The notes under the pieces were generated by a model, which saw nothing but the letters and a program-made list of their open reading frames with translations, was not told the origin of the DNA and did not search any database. 64,000 nucleotides of DNA, from contig CM036765.1 in assembly GCA_020796225.1 (NCBI GenBank), positions 6,234,805 to 6,298,804 on the forward strand, read 5' to 3'. Numbering within the stretch: the first letter of the stretch is position 1; each line of letters begins with the position of its first letter. Source of the DNA: Arion vulgaris (lineage: Eukaryota > Mollusca > Gastropoda > Stylommatophora > Arionidae). This document shows, in pieces, positions 11,221 through 23,129 of this stretch. A program made the translations under genes and the position numbers.

Positions 11221-11420
11221 TCCCGATCCAGAAGCACTTGAGCAGTCAGCTCTTCGGCTCGGTGCCATGAACATAGTAACCCTTCGGTTCGGTGCTACGA
11301 ACACCGTGAATCTAGGGTACCTGTGGCTTTTCTTGCAGCCCGCGGAATTGAACCCGCACACACAGAGAGCTAGTCACCCGCAGTCCAACGCGCTACTAAC
11401 ACGTTAAGACACGCGGGCGG
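11221..11420 (-). mobile_element. SINE-C
   Basis: Full copy running from GATCCAGAAGCACTTGAG to the tRNA-like end at AACGCGCTACTAAC. Confidence 0.78.
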
Positions 11421-11559
11421 CTTTATTTATTTATTTCATATATATTCTAAAACACATCATCTAGAGAGGGGGACGTTCTAATCGTTCTTGGCAAAGACTG
11501 TTTATATATCACAATAAGAATGATCAAAATGCTCGGGAAGAACGATCAAAACAAACAAA

Positions 11560-11690
11560 CAATACAACAACACTGGAATGCGAGGATCCCGCGACAGTTG
11601 TGGTCTTATTTCCTCGAATTTTTACCTGAGCCCGCCGGCCGTATGTTTATTGGAGACCACGTTTCCCAACAAGTAAAAACCTAAACTCAG
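11560..11690 (+). mobile_element. Fragment of the 30.4-kb repeat element
   Basis: GCGACAGTTGTGGTC, TTTTTACCTG and GGAGACCACG match the end of the element at 30380-31215. Confidence 0.6.
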
Positions 11691-11968
11691 ACAATTTTTT
11701 TTACAATTCTCTCCACAAATAAATGATAATCTAAGTTAGTGGAGAACGGTTAACAAAAGTCAAACATGTCAATCAAGTTGTTAGACTTCACCGTAGATGT
11801 TTATGTGACATATCTGCATGAAACAGCAAAGTCTTGATAAAATAGCTTATACCGTTAAGAAAAGTCATTAAATCAATGACCGTGATTTGAGATATAAAAC
11901 TATGTGAGACCAAGACTAAACAAGCAATCTACGTATTGTGGAACACTTTTTTCTTTTATTATTTAGAT

Positions 11969-12335
11969 CAGCGTTTTCCAAATTGGGGTCCACAAACCCT
12001 AGGGGTGCACGAGGTACTCACAATGGATCCTCAAGCGCTTGAAGAAATATTATGATCTTTGACATTTCAAACAGAAATTATTTTGTTAATATGTATACGA
12101 ACAGTGGTAAACTACTTCCGCTGTGAAATCAAAGGAACTTGATCAGACCGGAGTCTAAATGTCTGACATGACCAAATAAAAGATCATTTGAAGTTTCAAC
12201 AGTCTGAGAACATTGTTTACTATTGTTACACAAGATAATTCATTCCTGTCCATTTTCATATGTAGAAACTTGTGGCGGGGCAGCAAAATGTATTTAAAAT
12301 GGAGTCAGCGGTATTTCAACGTTTGGGAACCGCTG
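11969..12335 (+). mobile_element. hAT MITE with 8-bp target duplication
   Basis: Starts CAGCGTTTTCCAAATTGGGG and ends GTTTGGGAACCGCTG, flanked by ATTTAGAT at 11961-11968 and 12336-12343. It is a 367-bp internal-deletion relative of the 1.2-kb element at 58443. Confidence 0.95.
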
Positions 12336-12419
12336 ATTTAGATAACGACAGAATCATTATAACATGTCTCTGTTATGTGCTAACATTTGAGTATAATATG
12401 TTAAAATATATATTTCTTT

Positions 12420-14306
12420 ATATCATCATCAATCATCATCATCCAGGTGCGCATCCTTTATAGGACGTTGCTCTCTTTGCAGCACATCTGAAATTCCTCT
12501 GTCTCTAGCCAGTTCACCCACTTCGTCGATGGTCATATTCTTCTTGGTCTGCCTCTGCCTCTGCGTCCTGGGACCCTGCCTTCTAATATTGTTCTCTCCA
12601 GTCCATTTGATGTGACCAAAGTATCTAATTTTTCTGTATAGTATATTGTTTATCAGCCAATTCTCTTTAACATTCAGTTCTTTTAGGACATCAGTGTTCT
12701 TTCTTTTTTCTGTCCATAGTATTCGTAGGATCTTTCTGTAGCATTTAGTTTCGAAATACTGGATTTTCGTTCTTGCTTTTGTGTAATAGTCCATGATTCA
12801 CAACCATAAGTAGCCACTGGGAAAATGCATGTTCTCAACATTTTTAATTGTAATATTTTGCTGTTGCTTTGCCTGATGCTCTTCATAGTGTTTAACTTCT
12901 TGATCGCTATTGTCAATCTTCTTGAGATCTCTTTGGAGTAGTCACCGTTACTGTTAATTATTGAGCCCAGATATTCGTAGCTCTCTACACATTGGAGTTT
13001 TTTATTGTTTATTTGGATGTTAGGTGAGCCTTTTGCTTTGTTAGTTGACATGATTTTTGTTTTTTGTGCATTCAAATATAGATGTTGGTCTTCACTATGT
13101 TTCTTGGTCGTCATGATTAGGTTTTCAAACCCTCTTTGCTGGTGGATAATAATACTGTATCGTCTGCGTATCTAAGCTCTGGTATGGATTTGCCACCTAG
13201 AGTGAAAGGGTCGTAATTCACATAGTTGGCATCATCTTTTACATTCATCATTACGTTCTCCGCATATATCTTGAATAAGTCTGGGGACAAAATACATCAA
13301 TGTCTTACCTCCTTTTGAATCTCGAACCATACAGCTACTTAACCTCCTATTTTAATGGTTGCCTGTTGTTCGTTGTATAGAGATTCTATTAGTTGTATTA
13401 TGTGTGTTGGAAAATGCATGTCTTTCATGATGTTCCACATTTTCTGATGTTGTATATGGTCGAAAGCATTGCTATAGTCTATGAAACATGCATGCAGGTC
13501 TATGTTGTATTCTCTGCATTTCTCGATAATAAGTCTCATGCTACAAATAAGGTCTCTAGTGCCTCTACCTCTTCTGAAAGCTGGTTGTGTTTCGTGTATT
13601 TTATCTTCTAATATTTGTTTTCATTCTCTTCATGATGACTCTTAATAGAATGTTGCTGGCATGACTTATAAGGCAATAGTTCTGTAGTTGGTGCATAGTT
13701 TCAGGTTTCCCTTCTTTGGAATATGTATAAAAACTGATCGGTTCCATTCCTTAGGCCAGGAAGAGCTATTCCATATCTTTGTGCACAATTTATGATATAC
13801 CCGAACACTGGCCTCCCCACCTGCTTGAATCAAATCCGCTGATATATCATCGCACCCTTGTGTTTCCCTCTCTTCAGACTTTTGATGGCCAGGCGCACTT
13901 CATCCAACATGGGCTCTGGTTCTGTCTCTTCGCTTTCTGTTATTATCTTATGTGAATTTTTAGATGTGTCTTCATATATGTTTCTGCAGTACTCACGCCA
14001 TCTTTCTAGTACATCTTTCTTTTCTGTTAATGTTTTGCCTTTGTTATTACTTATGACTTGTATTGATGGACTGAAGTCATGTATCATTATATTCATTTCT
14101 GTGTACATTTCTCTCACTTTCCCTTGTTTTCTTAATTCGTCAATTTTATTCCATGAGGGGACTATGTTGTTGTTTCTTGTCTTTTCGGATTTCTCTCTTG
14201 ACTTCTCTTGAGCTGTTTTTATATTCAGTGCTGCGTCGTTTTACCCCTGTTTGTTTTAGCTTTCTTCGATGAGCTTTCAAAACTCTCAGAACACCATTTG
14301 GTGTGC

Positions 14307-14310
<4 letters not shown>
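12420..14310 (-). mobile_element. RTE-a LINE with reverse transcriptase remnants
   Basis: Minus-strand blocks in order, from high to low coordinates: WREYCRNIYEDTSKNSHK and SLKRGKHKGA (RT entry region), CFIDYSNAFDHIQHQKMW and IESLYNEQQATIK (RT core), VESYEYLGSIINSNGDYSKE and VATYGCESWTITQ, then ILRILWTEKRKN and RKIRYFGHIK. The 3' tail is (GAT)n at about 12425. Frames are broken several times, so it is inactive. The RT pattern resembles the RTE/BovB clade. Confidence 0.88.

Positions 14311-14311
<1 letters not shown>

Positions 14312-14368
<57 letters not shown>
14312..14368. repeat. (TA)n microsatellite inside a LINE
   Basis: An unbroken run of about 28 TA units. The flanking minus strand encodes RTPNGVLRVLKAHRRKLKQ, so the run lies within or at the edge of the RTE-a copy. 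Confidence 0.98.
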
Positions 14369-14399
14369 CCTTTTTCGTCTTTACAGACCGTCAATTGGC

Positions 14400-15010
14400 A
14401 AGTGTTTTACTGTGACAACCTCTAAGTAATCGCTATTCTCTCTTGTCGTTCAGCTCACACGTAAGTCTCTTCTCAAAAGACTCTGCGCCCTTGCTCAATA
14501 TCGCTTTCCACACAACTCTGTCAGCAGCTAGTTTTTCCCATGTGCTGGGACCTATAGACGTTTTCTTCATTGAACCTTGCAGACATCTGTATATCTGAGC
14601 AGTGGTCTGCCCTGGTGCCTCTTACCCTCCAGAAGTTCACAGAACAACAATTGTTTTATTAAGCGACAAGTTTCATTCTTCTCACATGCCCCAACCATCT
14701 TAGTCGTCTACTGCTGAGCATATCCATGATGGAAGGCAGGTTTGCACGTTGCAGTACTTCAGAGTTAGTTATCTTGTCGTACCACCTGATGTTCATTATC
14801 TTGCGGAGACATCAAAGGTGAAAGATGTTAAGTCCCCTCTCGTGCTTTAAGTAGGTTGTCCATGTTTCTGGGCCATTTAGTAAATAACTAATTACACAGG
14901 CTCGATATATTTGAATCTCCGTCTGCAGTGTTATTTATGTGTTGTTCCACGCTCGCTTCGATAGTTTGTCGAATATAGTAGCTACTCTCTATTCAAGCGT
15001 TGATTTATTC
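14400..15010 (-). mobile_element. RTE-g LINE C-terminal region
   Basis: The minus strand shows degenerate WYDKITNSEVLQRANLPSIM, RRLRWLGHVRRMK and RYTDVCK blocks. These are the ...GRPxLRYKDVCKRD... class of LINE tails. Confidence 0.72.
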
Positions 15011-15054
15011 ATTAAGAGAAAGGCTGGTAATAAGCATATATATATACATATATA

Positions 15055-15370
15055 TATATTTGTCTCGTACCGTTGTAGGTAACATAGGGCCTGTACGTAA
15101 TTTATCCATACCGCTCTTTCCAGGGTAATTCGCTCAATTTCTTCCATGAAATTAGTCTTATGATATTTCTTGCTCTCTCAGCACAGTTCGTTTCATGAAC
15201 TATCCACTTCAATGCCTCCCACTTCAATGCCTCCCACTTCAATGTCTCCCACTTCAATGTCTCCCACTTCAATGCCTCCCACTTCAATGCTTGATTTTGT
15301 GTGTTTTGATCATTTCTTCTCAAGCTATGCCCAAACTATCCCCATCTTCTCCTTCTTATAACAGTAGTTG
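15055..15370 (-). mobile_element. RTE-d LINE 3' end containing a minisatellite
   Basis: Collinear with 31405-31690 (CTCGTACCGTTGTAGG, ATCCATACCGCTCT, CTTCTTATAACAG). The 15-bp array sits where the other copy has one CCCACTTCAATGG. Confidence 0.82.
15199..15292. repeat. 15-bp minisatellite within a LINE
   Basis: About six units of CCCACTTCAATGCCT or CCCACTTCAATGTCT. Confidence 0.93.
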
Positions 15371-15389
15371 ACGAGACATTTCTCTGATT

Positions 15390-15460
15390 CCATCCATCCA
15401 GCCGTTAGTCCATCCATGCATCCATCCATCCATTCATCCAACCATCCATCTTCTATCGGT
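15390..15460. repeat. ATCC microsatellite
   Basis: Imperfect CCAT repeats. Confidence 0.9.
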
Positions 15461-15979
15461 ATATCGTTCTATTTATTTATAAATCAGCCAACTTCTGATC
15501 TCAGCTTTCTCCGAAATTGCATAAACTAAATCTACAAAGACAGGCCAGATCCCCCAGAAGATAACAAACTCTAGAACACAACACGAAGACACAAACATCA
15601 ACTTAGACAATCTACATCTCGCTCCCGTACACAGTAACGGGAATCTCGTTGTATTGTACGCTAGAGGAAATAGCTTTCAATGGCAGTCGGAACCGAGAAA
15701 CAAGATGGCGGACAAGAATTTGCACTTAACATTTCTATGAACTTTTTAAGTCAGTAACTTTGCGAGCAGATGAATAGCAATGTAGAATGGGAAGATTAAC
15801 AAATATTTGTAATGGGGGAAAACATATGATGTATTATTATTATGGATTATTGGTGATTGATTACTGAACCGTCAATGTATCAATCAGGACACACCAGAAG
15901 TGCTCAGTTCCTTTCAGAAGATGACAAAAAGTGTGCATATCGATGGTTCCCGTGGCACGCTGGTTAAACACACTCTTAG
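15461..15979. other. Unassigned stretch
   Basis: No coding is seen. 15890-15978 (GATGGTTCCCGTGGC and GGTTAAACACACTCTT) resembles 16430-16515, so the SINE at 15980 lies between two related segments. Confidence 0.45.
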
Positions 15980-16408
15980 TTGATTGATTGGTAGAACCAT
16001 TATCATTGCACTTCGGTGAGTAGCCTTGTGCTGCTCCGATGTCTTTCTTACACAGGAAGATCTAAGCTGCAGTGAACGAACTCCGTAGCACCGGCGAGAG
16101 TCCCCGATGTAATTTTGAAAATGGTGAAGATATTTTTGTAGGAAATTTATTTTTAATTTCTTTTATGAATTGTGTCCGGGTTGTTAATCTTTCCATCCTG
16201 CTTTTCTTCATTTTGAACTGTCTATGGTTCTTTTACGTGTTCAATGTGAACACGGGATCTATGTTTTATTGTCAATCTCTGATAGGACTAGAAACTCGAT
16301 CTCACCTACTTTGAGATCAGGGATCTCTTGAAAATATCCAGATGGCTCCACGAGGAGCGAACCGTTACCTTTGCTACGACGGGCGAGCCCCTAACCTCTA
16401 CGCCCGTA
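15980..16408 (-). mobile_element. SINE-A
   Basis: Full-length minus-strand copy with TTGATTGATTGG at the tail side and CCTCTACGCCCGTAGA at the head. Confidence 0.85.
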
Positions 16409-16507
16409 GATATCACTCTTAACCAACCCATAGGTGTTTAGTCTCTCTTAGCAGATGGCATAGGGAATGCATACTGATGGTTCCCATGGCTGGCTGGTAA
16501 AACACAT

Positions 16508-17488
16508 TCTTCACTCAACCCAGCAAGCATTCAGTTCTATTTGTAACACGTGAAATTTCACTCAACCCAGCAAGCATTCAGTTCTATTTGTAATACGTGA
16601 AATTTCACTCAACCTAGCAAGGATTCGGTTCTATTGGTAATACGTGAAACTTCACTCAACCCAGCAAGCATTCAGTTCTATTTGTAATACGTGAAACTTT
16701 ACTCAACCCAGCAAGCATTCTGTTCTATCGAACGTGAAACTTCTCAACCAGCAAATTTTGTTCTATCTGTAATACGTGAAACTTCACTCAACCCAGCAAG
16801 CATTCTGTTCTATCTGTAATACGTGAAACTTCACTCAACCCAGCAAGCATTCTGTTCTATTGTAATACGTGAAACTTCACTCAACCCAGCAAGCATTCTG
16901 TTCTATCTGTAATACGTGAAACTTCACTCAACCCAGCAAGCATTCTGTTCTATCTGTAATACGTGAAACTTCACTCAACCCAGCAAGCATTCTGTTCTAT
17001 CTGTAATACTGAAACTTCCTCAACCCAGCAAGCATTCTGTTCTATCTGTAATACGTGAAACTTCACTCAACCCAGCAAGCATTCTGTTCTATCTGTAATA
17101 CGTGAAACTTCACTCAACCCAGCAAGCATTCTGTTCTATCTGTAATACGTGAAACTTCACTCAACCCAGCAAGCATTCAGTTCTATCTGTAATACGTGAA
17201 ACTTCACTCAACCCAGCAAGCATTCTGTTCTATCTGTAATACGTGAAACTTCACTCAACCCAGCAAGCATTCAGTTCTATCTGTAATACGTGAAACTTCA
17301 CTCAACCCAGCAAGCATTCTGTTCTATCTGTAATACGTGAAACTTCACTCAACCCAGCAAGCATTCTGTTCTATCTGTAATACGTGAAACTTCACTCAAC
17401 CCAGCAAGCATTCAGTTCTATCTGTAATACGTGAAACTTCACTCAACCCAGCAAGCATTCAGTTCTATCTGTAATACGTGAAACTTCA
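16508..17488. repeat. 47-bp minisatellite, about 21 copies
   Basis: Units contain CACTCAACCCAGCAAGCATT then CTGTTCTATCTGTAATACGTG. The core (16780-17400) is almost homogeneous. Outer units differ (CAGTTCTATTTG) and a few are shortened. Confidence 0.97.
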
Positions 17489-17561
17489 CACTCCTTAACC
17501 TTCGGGCTTCAGATCCTATACACTGGCTCGATGTATTTTTTAAGATGACGCCAAGATAATA

Positions 17562-17935
17562 ACTTTGATAATAAATGTCTTAGAAGAATACTGAACCTCA
17601 AATGGTCAGATTTCAGACCCAATACACAAATAAGACAAGAGACCAAGCAAGAAAATGTATCAAATTTTATAAGAAAGCGCCGCTGGAACTACATCGGCCA
17701 CACACTTAGAATGGATGAGAGAAGACTCCTTACCAATCCCTCATATGGACACCAGAGGGAAAAAGAAAACGAGGAAGACCAAGAGAGACTCTGCGTAGAA
17801 CCATCACCAGAGAAGGCTCAACGATGGGCCTAGTAAACATTAAAGACTTAAAACAAATAGCAACGAACCGCGAGACATGGAGAGCTATGACCTCTGCCCT
17901 ATGCGCCGCCCACAGGCCCAAGAGGAAAGACTAAC
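17562..17935 (+). mobile_element. RTE-d-like LINE C-terminal region
   Basis: Reads NKCLRRILNLKWSDFRPN, FIRKRRWNYIGHTLRMDER, then after a shift KRKRGRPRETLRRTITREG and QIATNRETWRAMTSALCA. Apart from about one frameshift it is well preserved. Confidence 0.85.
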
Positions 17936-17959
17936 TAACTAAGACAGTATACTGGTTAC

Positions 17960-18125
17960 CAGTGGCGGCTCGTCATTAGAGGCCAGTGGAACCGGGCCTA
18001 CCAAAAATAATACGTTATACTTATTTATTATATTGTAAATTAAAATATAACCGAAACCGAAACTCTGATTATTCCGAATATTTTTATCTGGCCCCACCAA
18101 CAAAAATGGACACGAGCCGTCACCG
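17960..18125. mobile_element. 166-bp MITE, copy 1
   Basis: Inverted ends CAGTGGCGGCTCGTCATTA and ACGAGCCGTCACCG. Internal TGGCCCCACC matches the copies at 18957 and 63207. Confidence 0.85.
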
Positions 18126-18477
18126 ATGGCTAGTATACCTCAGTATACGATGCAATATAAAACCGCCCGAATATTTAAACAAAAATTATGCAGCGAAAAG
18201 GTTAAAGATTCCTAGTTATATTTAACATAAATTTGAGTGACCTATTACAACAGACGGAGACCCTTCCTTTAGTTCTAGACGTAAAGGTCCCTTCATTCCG
18301 ACTGCAGTGAATCAGGTGCAGAGCTATCAGTGTAGATAACGGCATCTTCCTCTAATATGTAGTCATTTATGTATTAACGCTTTAACTTCTGCGTTGGTTA
18401 CTGAAGGCATCGAATCGCAGCTTGCATTGTTTCGCTAGGTTGAATCACAAAGCATAAATTGTTTTAAAAATGGCTTT
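18126..18477. other. No recognised feature
   Basis: AT-rich spacer without a convincing frame or repeat. Confidence 0.45.
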
Positions 18478-18706
18478 AAAGCCGAAGGATTGACTTCATT
18501 GTAATGGGTTTTACCTCATATGACTCGTTTCCTCTCCAATAACTTGACGAGGGTATTGCATAAAGCACAAACTCTGTAGCTCCGGCACAAATCCTAAGGG
18601 TCTCCGAGAAAAAATGCGTTTGTGAACAGAACGGCGCTGTCCGGATTCTAATCTACGACATTCGACTCGCCAAGCAAGAGTTTAACCACTTTGACACGGA
18701 GAAATT
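18478..18706 (-). mobile_element. SINE-D
   Basis: The body is AAAGCCGAAGGATTGACTTC and TCTGTAGCTCCGGC. The minus-strand tRNA-like head reads CAAAGTGGTTAAACTCTTGC. Relatives lie near 36270, 40896, 45316 and 53772. Confidence 0.75.
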
Positions 18707-18719
18707 GTAGTGCGATGTA

Positions 18720-18880
18720 AATACCCCAAAAAAAGAAAGGGATGCCCTGAGGAAACGATGAAACGACATTTTTTAAGAAAAGCGAGAAATATCGGACTCA
18801 ATTCCGTAGAGGAGATTGATCGAGTTGCCTAGGATAGAGAGGTATGGAGAAATTGTTTTCAGGCCCTATGTAACGTATAA
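18720..18880 (+). mobile_element. RTE-d LINE 3' end
   Basis: GAAATATCGGACTCAATTCC and GGTATGGAGAAATTG match the same segment at 780-965 and, inverted, 31405-31520. Confidence 0.65.
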
Positions 18881-18956
18881 CGGCACAAGATAAATACACA
18901 ATATTATAAATGAATCTGCAGTCTGTAGCAAACTTGCGAAAATTAACAGATATGTG

Positions 18957-19121
18957 CAAGGGCGGCTCGTCATTAAGGGTCAGTGGGGCCTGGCCCCAGC
19001 AATAATCGAAAGGTGGAAACCTTCCCGGAAAGGCAAGTAATAGTAAATACTCCAAAAACCATGATTTTTTCGAAAATTTGTGTCTGGCCCCACCAAGAAA
19101 AGTGACTACGAGCCGCCACTG
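18957..19121. mobile_element. 165-bp MITE, copy 2
   Basis: Ends (CAAG)GGCGGCTCGTCATTA and TACGAGCCGCCACTG, with internal GGGGCCTGGCCCC and TCTGGCCCCACCAAG. Confidence 0.88.
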
Positions 19122-19589
19122 GATATTTGTAATGTTCTCAAATATTTATAAAATATGTCTCTCGTACTTCTTCATACTTTTGGTTTGCTTTCAAACTTCC
19201 ACATTTCAGATTAGGATAATACCGATACAATGGGAACAAAGTAAAATGCAGGCCACGAAAAAGATGAACGTCAGAGATAACAGAGGCGACGAAAGACACT
19301 ATCCACGAAGCGGACACAAGGCCCGTTTTAGAAATCTCTTCTTGACCTGACGCTGTGAGGCAAAACAGATTGGAGAAAAGGAAGAAAGATAGTCAGAATT
19401 TGGTTGCATAGATTGAACTTATACAGTTTATCTTGATGGGAGACAGACCTGCGCCATATCGCTTCACTATTCCGTACCATATGTTGAACAGGTCTGTAAT
19501 ATATGTTCAGTTGCTATGGAGATGGTATCACAGGTAAACAGACTTACCTGTTGTGTCCGACCTGAATATATGGTCTAGAATATGTGTCA
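19122..19589. other. No recognised feature
   Basis: No supported coding. 19200-19420 has LINE-like basic codon runs but no clear match. Confidence 0.4.
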
Positions 19590-20300
19590 ATATGTTATGT
19601 TCTGTGCGATGTCGGAGATTATGCACTAGTTTGTCTGTTATATTCTGTGCGATGCCGGAATTATGCCTAGTTCTTCTGTTATGTTCTGTGCGATGCCGGA
19701 GATTATGCACTAGTTCTGTCTGTTATGTTCTGTGCTATGCCGAGATTATGCTAGTTCTTCTGTTATGTTCTGTGCGATGCCGAGATTATGCAAGTTCTTC
19801 TGTTATGTTCTGTACGATGCTGAGATTATGCTGTTCTTCTGTTATGTTCTGTGCGATGCCGGAGATTATGCACTAGTTCTGTCTGTTATGTTCTGTGCAT
19901 GCCGGAGATTATGCACTAGTTCTTCTGTTATGATCTGTGCGATGCCAGAGATTATGCTGGTTCTTTCTGTTATGTTCTGTGCGATGCCGGAGATTATGCA
20001 CAAGTTCTGTCTGTTATGTTCTGTACGATGCTGGAGATTATGCACTAGTTCTGTCTGTTATATTCTGTGCGATGCAGGAGATTATGCATAGTTCTGTCAT
20101 GTTATTTCTGTGCATGCCGGAGATTATCACTGTTCTTTCTGTTATGATCTGTGCGATGCCAGAGATTATGCTGGTTCTTTCTGTTATGTTCTGTGCGATG
20201 CGAGAATATGCACAAGTTCTGTCTGTTATGTTCTGTACGATGCTGGAGATTATGCACTAGTTCTGTCTGTTATATTCTGTGCGATGCAGGAGATTATGAA
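19590..20300. repeat. 44-bp minisatellite, about 16 copies
   Basis: The unit contains TGTTATGTTCTGTGCGATGC, CGGAGATTATGCACTAGTTC and TGTC, with frequent small deletions. A single diverged unit occurs outside the array at about 20659-20703. Confidence 0.95.
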
Positions 20301-20850
20301 GGTTGGCTGCAATGAATCGCCAGCATCCTCTGTCTTTCGCCTTGGTGTTGCACACTGCCAGACTATATCCTGTCCATTTCTTTACAATTTCCCCCACTTA
20401 TCTCTCTGTCTTCCTCTTGCTCTTCTCCCTTCAACTTTCCCCTCTAGTAAATAGTTTATCAAGGTGTCATGTCTTTTATGTGCCCAAAATACTTTACTTG
20501 TCTGAATTTTATTTCTCTTAACAGTTGTTTCTTCATGCCTAGTTTTCCTAAAATTTGTTTATTTGTCTGTTTTTTTGTGTATGAAACCCTGCTTATTCTT
20601 CTATAAATATCAACATCTCAAATGCACTAATTCTGTCTTCTAACTGAACTGCATTGATTACTGTTATATTCTTTGCGAAGCCGGAGATTGTTTCCTGGTT
20701 CTGTCTGCGAATTTTGTTATGTACATATTATTTTGACTTGGTCTCATTGAAATTTGAATTTAAATCCTTCTTTTACGTTAACTTTCTCTCATTCCTTGTA
20801 CTCGGTTGTTAAGTAATTTTGGTGCTGTACCCTATCTTCTTAGACAAGTT
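20301..20850 (-). mobile_element. LINE C-terminal region with array progenitor
   Basis: The minus strand reads RARGRQRDKWGKL- and DIVWQCATPRRKTEDAG-like blocks (RTE-like tail). Further upstream in the element lies a lone 44-bp-like unit (GAAGCCGGAGATTGTTTCC). Confidence 0.6.
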
Positions 20851-21049
20851 TGTCTACCGCTTCATTTCTTGGAATAATGCAATATACTGATATCCACTGA
20901 AAAGAGTTTTAAAGATCGAGGTATGTTTTCGTTGCTCCGTGTTTCCCCATTTGGTTCGGTTTCTCTCTCCAGAAATGATACGATAACTGTTGAGATCTTT
21001 GCACAAATCGCGAAATTAGTAGCTCGGAAACAATTTATAAGAATCCCTG

Positions 21050-21475
21050 GAAGAACATCTTCTTCTTCTTCTTTTCTTGAATCATGTTCTGCCTCACAAC
21101 ATCAGGATAAGAAGATGTTTATAGAACGGGCTTGTGTATGCGCTTCATCAATAGTGTTTTTCGCCTGTTATCTTTTAGCTCCACCTTTTCCGTAGACGAC
21201 CTACAGCTTTGTATCCAGTGTATCAAGACTAACATTGCTCTTTGAGGCGCATTGTCTGTTGGTAATCTGCGTACATGGCCTAATCATTTAATTTGTTGTT
21301 TTTTTTATGAAGTTGAGTACTGATGTTGTACGTAGTTTTATTTGATGTCTTCAGTTCTAAACATGTCTCTTCTTGATGACCCCAACGTTCTGCGTAGACA
21401 TTTCATCTCCTCGCGACTGGAACACCATTTTTTCTTAAATTGTTACTGTCTGTAGTAACGCTTTTTAGGGCAGTG
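21050..21475 (-). mobile_element. RTE-c LINE C-terminal region
   Basis: Collinear with 49795-50095 on the same strand (CATTGCTCTTTGAGGCGCAT, GTTGGTAATCTGC, AGTACTGATGTTGTACG). Its 3' end (TCATGTTCTGCCTCACAACA...AGAACGGGCTTG) is the single-copy form of the array at 49490-49790. Confidence 0.8.
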
Positions 21476-21665
21476 TAGGACATGTGGGACGAGAGCTTGA
21501 AGAATTTAATGTCCGCATGGCTAGTGCAGTCGAGGTGAGACTGTTCAGGTTAGAATTAACATTTATGGGCACAACAGAAGAAAACTCCCTGGCCTTACCG
21601 TGAATTGAACACGAGTCCCCTGCATGGAAGCCGTGCCCTAATCCATTCGATCAGACGCTCCTCGT
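21476..21665 (-). mobile_element. tRNA-derived SINE-I
   Basis: GTAGGACATGTGGGACGAGA and CATGGCTAGTGCAGTCG match 33693-33800. The minus strand gives a tRNA-like GAATGGATTAGGGCACGG and CTCGTGTTCAATTC. Confidence 0.6.
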
Positions 21666-21765
21666 CGGAAAACAATGCCATCGCAAATAAAACGACACGA
21701 TCTTCTTTCAAAACCCATGACCTCCGTAAAGCAAGACAAACTGTTGACCTCTCCGCCACAGAGAA

Positions 21766-21838
21766 ACGGTGATGTGTATTGTTATTGTTTTTGTATTTTG
21801 TAAAACTACAGTACTTTGATTTCACATGTTTCGCCATA
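21766..21838 (+). repeat. Dispersed module with TACAGTACTTTG
   Basis: TATTTTGTAAAACTACAGTA followed by CTTTGATTTCACATGTTTCGCC. The same module is at 29755, 61010-61170 (inverted) and 61295-61450, and in the 42-bp array at 34837. Confidence 0.75.
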
Positions 21839-22066
21839 TTTACCAGTTGCAATTAATAGTAATGTTGCAGTATTTACCAGTTGCAATTAATAATAATGTT
21901 GCAGTATTTTCCAGTTGCAATTAATAGTAATGTTGCAGTATTTACCAGTTGCAATTAATAATAATATTGCAGTATTTACCAGTTGCAATTAATAATAATA
22001 TTGCAGTATTTACCAGTTGGAATTAATAATAATATTGCAGTATTTACCAGTTGCAATTAATAATAA
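21838..22066. repeat. 34-bp minisatellite, about 6.5 copies
   Basis: Units are TATTTACCAGTTGCAATTAA plus TAATAATGTTGCAG, with few substitutions. Confidence 0.96.
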
Positions 22067-22914
22067 GTAAAATGACAACTTATCATCCATTGCGTCAAAA
22101 GTTCGACTGTAGATAAGCTACGATAAGGCAAATATAATGAAGACACCTATGACATGTAAGGCAGATATCACATTCAAATTCAAAATGATAAAAAACAGAG
22201 CAGTTCACCTGTTTTGATAACAATTTTGACTGCACGGGAGATAATACATGAGAAATAATGTTACGACTTGTCAAAGCAACATCAGCTTTTAAAAGTGTAA
22301 ATAAAATATGGAACTCTAAATATATAGTTATAAAATTAAATTACTTATTTTATATTTTAATGTTCTATCAATTCTAACCGACGCCAGTGATAGTTAGAAA
22401 ATGACTAAGGAAACAGAAAGTAAGCTGACGGAATTGAAAATAGATGTCTGTGAAACAAAAGTCGTTATAAAATGGAACGAATTCAGGAGAAGTTTTGAAA
22501 TCAGAGAAATGTCTGATTACACTAGTAACAACTGTTAAGCGAAAGAGAAGATTGAAATATGTTGGGCATACTCTGAGGGAATAGCTCAAAGAATAGCAAA
22601 GCTATCATTGAAGTACTAGGCAAAACGTTCAAAGAAAGAAAGGTGTCCCTATTAAAACCGTGACATTTAGCTTTTTTGAGAGAGATAAAAAATATCAATT
22701 CTATAAGATGATATTGAACGAGTCAACCAGAATAGAGCGGTATGGAGAAATTGCTTGCAGTTTCAGTTTCAATTTATTCTTGTTCCTCCGTTCTTCTCCA
22801 TCTTTTATTTCGACGACCAGGCCTTCATTTATCATCCTCTGACCACCACTAGAGATCTACAACATACATGACTAATACATCTTTATTTTAGTTTTTATTT
22901 ATAGTGGTCGTTTT
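22067..22914. other. Mostly unassigned; small LINE scraps
   Basis: 22550-22760 has RTE-d 3'-like pieces (GAACGAGTCAACCAGAATAG, GCGGTATGGAGAAATTGC). Otherwise nothing is recognised. Confidence 0.4.
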
Positions 22915-23106
22915 TTTGGATCCAGAAGCATTTGAGCTTTCAGCTCTTCGACTCGTTGCCATGGACATCGTTACCCTTAGGTTCAGTGCCACGAACACCG
23001 TAAATCTGGAAAACCTGTGGCTCTTCTTCCAGCCAGCGAAATTGAGCCGCACTCACAGGGGGGCTTTCACCAGTGGTCCAACGAGCTACGAACACGCTGG
23101 ACAGAC
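22915..23106 (-). mobile_element. SINE-C
   Basis: GGATCCAGAAGCATTTGAGC to ACGAGCTACGAACACGCTGG. Confidence 0.75.
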
Positions 23107-23129
23107 AGACATAGTGATCTTTAATTATG

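Noticed and set aside
19553..20260. Cys-rich frames (YVLCDAGDYA repeats)
   Set aside because: Translations of the 44-bp array; reading frames shift with deletions.
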